Positions 45,257 to 48,583 of a stretch of 48,583 nt of DNA are shown here, piece by piece (position 1 is the stretch's first letter; each line of letters starts with the position of its first letter). The notes beneath the pieces were generated by a model that did no database searches, was not told the origin of the DNA, and saw nothing but the letters and a program-made list of their open reading frames with translations. This DNA comes from an uncultured Litoreibacter sp. (GTDB lineage Bacteria > Pseudomonadota > Alphaproteobacteria > Rhodobacterales > Rhodobacteraceae). Location: contig CALHHY010000055.1 of NCBI GenBank assembly GCA_938030665.1, positions 1 to 48,583 on the forward strand, in the 5' to 3' direction. The position numbers and the translations under genes were made by a program.

Positions 45257-46168
45257 CTAGGGGGCGCGCCTGAAAACCCGCAAAATGCGGCCATCCAGTA
45301 TCATCAGACCCAAGGCCAGCAAGGCAAAGCCCGTCAGGGCCTGCGCGCTAAGGGTTTCGCCCCGGACCAGCACACCGAGGGTGATCGCGACAGGGACAAC
45401 CAGCAAGGTACACAGCATCAGGTTGCCCGACCCCGCCATTGCCAGCACGCGGTAGTAGATCAGATATGCCCCCGCCGTCGCGATGAGAGAGAAGTAGCCG
45501 ATGGCCAGCACTGTATCGCCCGCAAGCGCGAAGGACGGCGCGCCGTCGATGACATAGGCCAGCGGCACCATGATCAGGCTCGACCCGGTCAACATGCCGG
45601 CTGCGGCGACCTGTGGGGCCAACCCGCCCATTTTTGCGCGCGCCCAGGCTCCGGCAAAGGCGTAGGAAAGCGTGCCTAGGATCACCGCCAGCTGCGCGAG
45701 GGAACGGATGTCGATATTGGCCAGGTTCTCCAACCCGATGGCGGTGGCCACGCCGAAAAAGCCAATCACCACGCCGATGACTCGGTTCGGGGTCAGCCGC
45801 TCGTCCGCGAAGACCAATGCGGCGATCAACACCCCGAAAATGGCCGTGGCCGCGTTGAAGATGGAGGTCAGCCCGGTCTCGATATAGAGTTGTCCCCATG
45901 CCATGAGGGAGAAGGGGACCGCGTTGTTGAGCAACCCCATGACCAAGAACGCCCCCCATATGCGTGGGTTTTTGGGTAGCGGCAGCCGCCGTATCGCCAC
46001 GTAGGCCCAGAGCACCAGTGCCGCCCAGAACACCCGGTGCGCGACGGACGTCATCACCGGCACCTCGTCCAACGCGACCCGGATCGACAGGAACGATGCC
46101 CCCCAGATGGCCGAGAGCAGCAGCAGCTCCGCCCATGCGCGCGAGGAGAGGGATTTTTGCGTGGTCAT
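45257..46168 (-). CDS. EamA-family (DMT superfamily) transporter
   Basis: A 303-aa inner-membrane protein with about ten hydrophobic helices in two EamA repeats (first about residues 10-140, second 150-285), as in drug/metabolite transporters. N-terminal WAELLLLSAIWGASFLSIR is typical. Substrate cannot be inferred. Lies between the P-loop gene and the FadL-like porin gene, which ends in a terminator just upstream. Confidence 0.9.
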   Translation of the reverse strand: MTTQKSLSSRAWAELLLLSAIWGASFLSIRVALDEVPVMTSVAHRVFWAALVLWAYVAIRRLPLPKNPRIWGAFLVMGLLNNAVPFSLMAWGQLYIETGLTSIFNAATAIFGVLIAALVFADERLTPNRVIGVVIGFFGVATAIGLENLANIDIRSLAQLAVILGTLSYAFAGAWARAKMGGLAPQVAAAGMLTGSSLIMVPLAYVIDGAPSFALAGDTVLAIGYFSLIATAGAYLIYYRVLAMAGSGNLMLCTLLVVPVAITLGVLVRGETLSAQALTGFALLALGLMILDGRILRVFRRAP

Positions 46169-46233
46169 AGGGCCTGTCTAGCGAACCGCAGGTGGTGAGG
46201 GCGACCCGAAAGCGGCGTTTAGTGAACGCCCGG

Positions 46234-46267
46234 CAAAGAAAAACCCCCGCCACGAAGGGCAGGGGTA
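46234..46267 (-). terminator. Rho-independent terminator after the FadL-like gene
   Basis: On the minus strand ACCCC-T-GCC (loop CTTCGT) GGC-G-GGGGT closes a stem with one G-U pair, then TTTTTCTTT. It is about 23 nt downstream of the porin stop. Confidence 0.8.
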
Positions 46268-46289
46268 TCGGAAAGCTCACCGTTCGGCT

Positions 46290-47402
46290 TTAGTAGCTGA
46301 ATTGCACCCGCAGACCAGCCGACAGGGCGGAGTTGCCTTGGAAATCAGCAACGGGGGTGCCGCCGACCGTTGGGACCGCATCGCGGAACTGCGTATAGCG
46401 AACTCCACCGCTAATTTCCAAGCTATCGGACGCTTGATACGAGGCGCCAACTGCCAAAGATACCGAACCATTGGTGCCGCCCAAGGGGGAACCAAAAACA
46501 TCTTCGCCGCTTTGGCTCCAACCCGCCGACAGGCTGCCTGCCCATTTTTCAGAGAACCTGCGACCAACTCCGAGCTCGACGTCAAACGCGTTTTCCAAGT
46601 CTGTCAAGGACGCTTCAGGGTTCGCGGTAGCAAGTTGTAGACCCATGGGGGAGACGGTCGTGACGCTATAGTGCGAGAACCTCACCGAGCCAAAAACCAG
46701 AGTGTCTTCTGCGACACCGGTTTGAAAAGCGAGCGCTATTTGCTCAGGCGTCGTCACCTCTGTCTGGGACGCAATGGTGGCCGGGAGCGCCGTTGCGGTT
46801 TCGGTAGTATCAAGCGAATGATCGATTTCGGAATGATACGTAAGAGCCACACGAAGCGCGATTTCCGGAATTTCATAGGCGGCACCCAGCATATACCCAA
46901 TACCGGAGTCGTTGCTGAATGCAGCGTTATAGTCACTGAGTGGACCATATGCCGCGCCGCTCAACGTCACGTCAGCATTCAAGTTTTGGTAGACAAGTCC
47001 ACCGTGGACCGAGACGCGCTCATTAAATTTGTAACGCCCAAATGCCGTAACTGAACTTGAATTCACTGTTGCGGCTGTACCGCCCAATACAGGCGTAGCT
47101 GGCCCATACAGAATATCCGCGCCGAAAGGCTCTTCAATCAAAACGCCAAAGGACAATTGATCGTTTAATTCGTAGCGAATTGCGCCGCCAAACAGGCCAA
47201 AGCTGTCAGCGATATTTCCTGTTCCGGCAGTAGCAACATCTGTGCCATCAATGCTCGGGTCTGCAAACCCAGCCGAAAGTTCGATCTTGTTACCGTCTTC
47301 GAAGATAAACGCCACGGAGCGGCTGGAGCGGTCAAGCCCGGCTGCAAAAGCTGTTGACGCGGTGCTGGCGAGCAGCAGTGCTGCGATGCTGAATTTGTTC
47401 AT
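46290..47402 (-). CDS. FadL/OmpP1-like outer-membrane transport protein
   Basis: An outer-membrane beta-barrel of 370 aa, resembling FadL channels for hydrophobic compounds. It has a signal peptide (MNKFSIAALLLASTAS, cleavage after AFA), alternating polar/hydrophobic strands throughout, and the terminal aromatic signature VQFSY for barrel assembly. A GGAGGG site 8 nt upstream supports ATG 47402. Shorter than E. coli FadL. Substrate unknown. Monocistronic, with a terminator downstream. Confidence 0.88.
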   Translation of the reverse strand: MNKFSIAALLLASTASTAFAAGLDRSSRSVAFIFEDGNKIELSAGFADPSIDGTDVATAGTGNIADSFGLFGGAIRYELNDQLSFGVLIEEPFGADILYGPATPVLGGTAATVNSSSVTAFGRYKFNERVSVHGGLVYQNLNADVTLSGAAYGPLSDYNAAFSNDSGIGYMLGAAYEIPEIALRVALTYHSEIDHSLDTTETATALPATIASQTEVTTPEQIALAFQTGVAEDTLVFGSVRFSHYSVTTVSPMGLQLATANPEASLTDLENAFDVELGVGRRFSEKWAGSLSAGWSQSGEDVFGSPLGGTNGSVSLAVGASYQASDSLEISGGVRYTQFRDAVPTVGGTPVADFQGNSALSAGLRVQFSY

Positions 47403-47552
47403 GTTGCGTCCCTCCCGACGACTTGGCAAAGTTTTGCCGAAAATAGCGCCACTTGAGAAACCGGGTCAATTTCTGACCCTGCGTCACAGCCCCTCCTGAC
47501 CTTTATTTCCAAGGGTGTCCCCCATATCGTGACTAATATCGCACAGGTAACG

Positions 47553-48452
47553 CTAGGTCTCGGGGGAGGTCGCGTGACGTAAACGTCGATTCTCGGCGGC
47601 GATGTTGACGTAGTTGGCCCCGAAAATGATCGCCGCACCCAGGATCACCTGCCATTCAAGCGGCTCGGCATAGACCCAGACACCAATGAAGGCGAGCACC
47701 GGCAGGCGGGCAAAATCAAGCGGCATCACGATCGTCGCGGGCGCATTGGCCAGCGCCGTGGTCAGGCAGAAATGCGCGGCCAGCCCCGTGACCGCGACCA
47801 GCAGCACCCAAGGTGCGACCGCCATGGACGGGACCGCCACATCGCCGTCATAGGCGGAGCAGACAACCCCGAAGACCGCCTGCATCACGGTCAGCCAGAA
47901 GAGGATCGAGGTGATGCGCTCATGCCGGGTGAGGATCTTGGTGAAGATCGCCGAGCCCGCAAAGCCGATGGCGGCCCCCGCTGCCAACGCAATCCCCGGC
48001 TCGATGGCGGAAAAATCGGGCCGGGCCACGATCATTGCGCCGGCAAAGCCCATGATCGCGACAAGGATGCGCAGCAGCGTCAGCTTCTCCGCCAGGAAGA
48101 TCGGGGCCAGCAGCGCAATCCAGATGGGGGAGGTGAATTCAAGCGCCACGACCTGCGCCAGCGGGATCATCGTCAGCGCCGCGAACCACAGGTTTTGTCC
48201 CGCGAAATGCGACAGGTTGCGCAAGGCGTGCAGCCCCAGCCGCGCGCGGGAGATGTCGCCCAAGGTGCCGAAATAGGAGGCGAAACCCAGAACCAGCGCG
48301 ATGCCGATGAAGGAGCGGTACATCATCAGCTCGAATGTATCGAGCTCTGCCGCGACGGCCCGTCCGCCAATCGCCATGGCCGAGAAGGAGACGATCGCGC
48401 CCACCATCCAGAACGCGGCCTTCAAGGGCTGGGAAGTGTCGGAAGCGCTCAC
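47553..48452 (-). CDS. EamA-family (DMT superfamily) transporter, second copy
   Basis: A 299-aa inner-membrane protein with two EamA repeats and about ten helices. Not a close copy of the 45257 gene (different N terminus, WMVGAIVSFSAMAIGGRAVAA), so a distinct transporter. No substrate is readable. The start is at the canonical ATG; the next gene is divergent 68 nt away. Confidence 0.9.
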   Translation of the reverse strand: MSASDTSQPLKAAFWMVGAIVSFSAMAIGGRAVAAELDTFELMMYRSFIGIALVLGFASYFGTLGDISRARLGLHALRNLSHFAGQNLWFAALTMIPLAQVVALEFTSPIWIALLAPIFLAEKLTLLRILVAIMGFAGAMIVARPDFSAIEPGIALAAGAAIGFAGSAIFTKILTRHERITSILFWLTVMQAVFGVVCSAYDGDVAVPSMAVAPWVLLVAVTGLAAHFCLTTALANAPATIVMPLDFARLPVLAFIGVWVYAEPLEWQVILGAAIIFGANYVNIAAENRRLRHATSPET

Positions 48453-48520
48453 GCGAGGGGCCTGCTCTGGTCAGTGACGAATGCTGCGGCTAGCCTTGCT
48501 GCGTGATGTGGGGGAATGCA

Positions 48521-48583
48521 ATGCGATTGGCGCGGCTCTGTCTGATTTTCTGGGCGCTTTATCCGGTGTGGGCCGGGGCGCAG
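48521..48583 (+). CDS. Start of an exported protein (3' end outside window)
   Basis: Only the first 21 codons are in the window. They read MRLARLCLIFWALYPVWAGAQ, a textbook signal peptide ending in GAQ. GGGGGA lies 5 nt upstream of the ATG. An in-frame ATG at 48506 adds five residues but is less well placed. Divergent from the preceding transporter. Nothing can be said about the mature protein. Confidence 0.65.
   Translation, partial: MRLARLCLIFWALYPVWAGAQ

Overview
The window is about 48.6 kb of GC-rich bacterial chromosome, almost certainly from an alphaproteobacterium of the order Rhodobacterales (Roseobacter-type). The evidence is protein style and gene order: a valine-degradation set (mmsA, isobutyryl-CoA dehydrogenase, 3-hydroxyisobutyryl-CoA hydrolase, mmsB), a Fur/Mur-type regulator, rpsI with a long N-terminal extension after rplM, a VPLPA-type sorting-tail protein, a type I-secreted RTX protein, a TRAP-type binding protein, and many 4-nt ATGA/GTGA gene overlaps. 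No transposase, phage module or CRISPR array was seen. Most of the window is housekeeping chromosome with a few accessory islets.

Layout. 1-1.2 kb: 5'-truncated pirin gene, tRNA-Asp with promoter and terminator. 1.3-7.5 kb: valine degradation on the minus strand, split by a Tat-exported L,D-transpeptidase and an opposite-strand VPLPA-tail exported protein. 7.7-10.9 kb: CBS protein, coaD, two tandem cyclophilins (cytoplasmic and exported), a DUF3179 exported protein. 10.8-17.5 kb: acyltransferase-like protein, tyrS divergent from anmK, a DUF985 cupin, a 38-codon microgene, a membrane histidine kinase without a response regulator, enolase. 17.6-21.6 kb: the most unusual region, with a LysM-TRAP-binding-protein fusion divergent from a glycosidase-like RTX protein across a 533-nt AT-rich spacer. 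21.6-24.5 kb: Fur/Mur regulator, DEAD-box helicase, DUF533 protein. 24.7-28.4 kb: a tightly overlapping operon of CNNM/CorC-type protein, nucleoside hydrolase and SelO. 28.4-33.7 kb: degenerate metallophosphoesterase, xerD operon led by a 44-aa membrane microprotein, divergent aroK-aroB. 33.7-37.4 kb: small Cys-containing exported protein, rpsI/rplM, thioesterase, enoyl-CoA hydratase, lytic transglycosylase. 37.4-40.8 kb: ssb, then a polyamine-type ABC transporter without a binding protein. 40.9-48.6 kb: TetR regulator, ppk2, alpha/beta hydrolase lipoprotein, metA (acetyl-type by Glu111), a P-loop protein, two EamA transporters around a FadL-like porin, and the first 21 codons of another exported protein.

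Functional links. The valine genes convert isobutyryl-CoA to propionyl-CoA. tyrS, coaD, eno, aroK, aroB, rpsI, rplM, ssb and xerD are core metabolism and information processing. anmK, the L,D-transpeptidase and the lytic transglycosylase concern cell-wall remodelling and recycling. The best candidates for something little described are the LysM-TRAP fusion with its divergent RTX neighbour, which keeps a GNE acid/base motif but has Gly where the nucleophile Glu is expected, and two microgenes (38 and 44 aa). All assignments come from reading the sequence and recalled family features; no database search was run.
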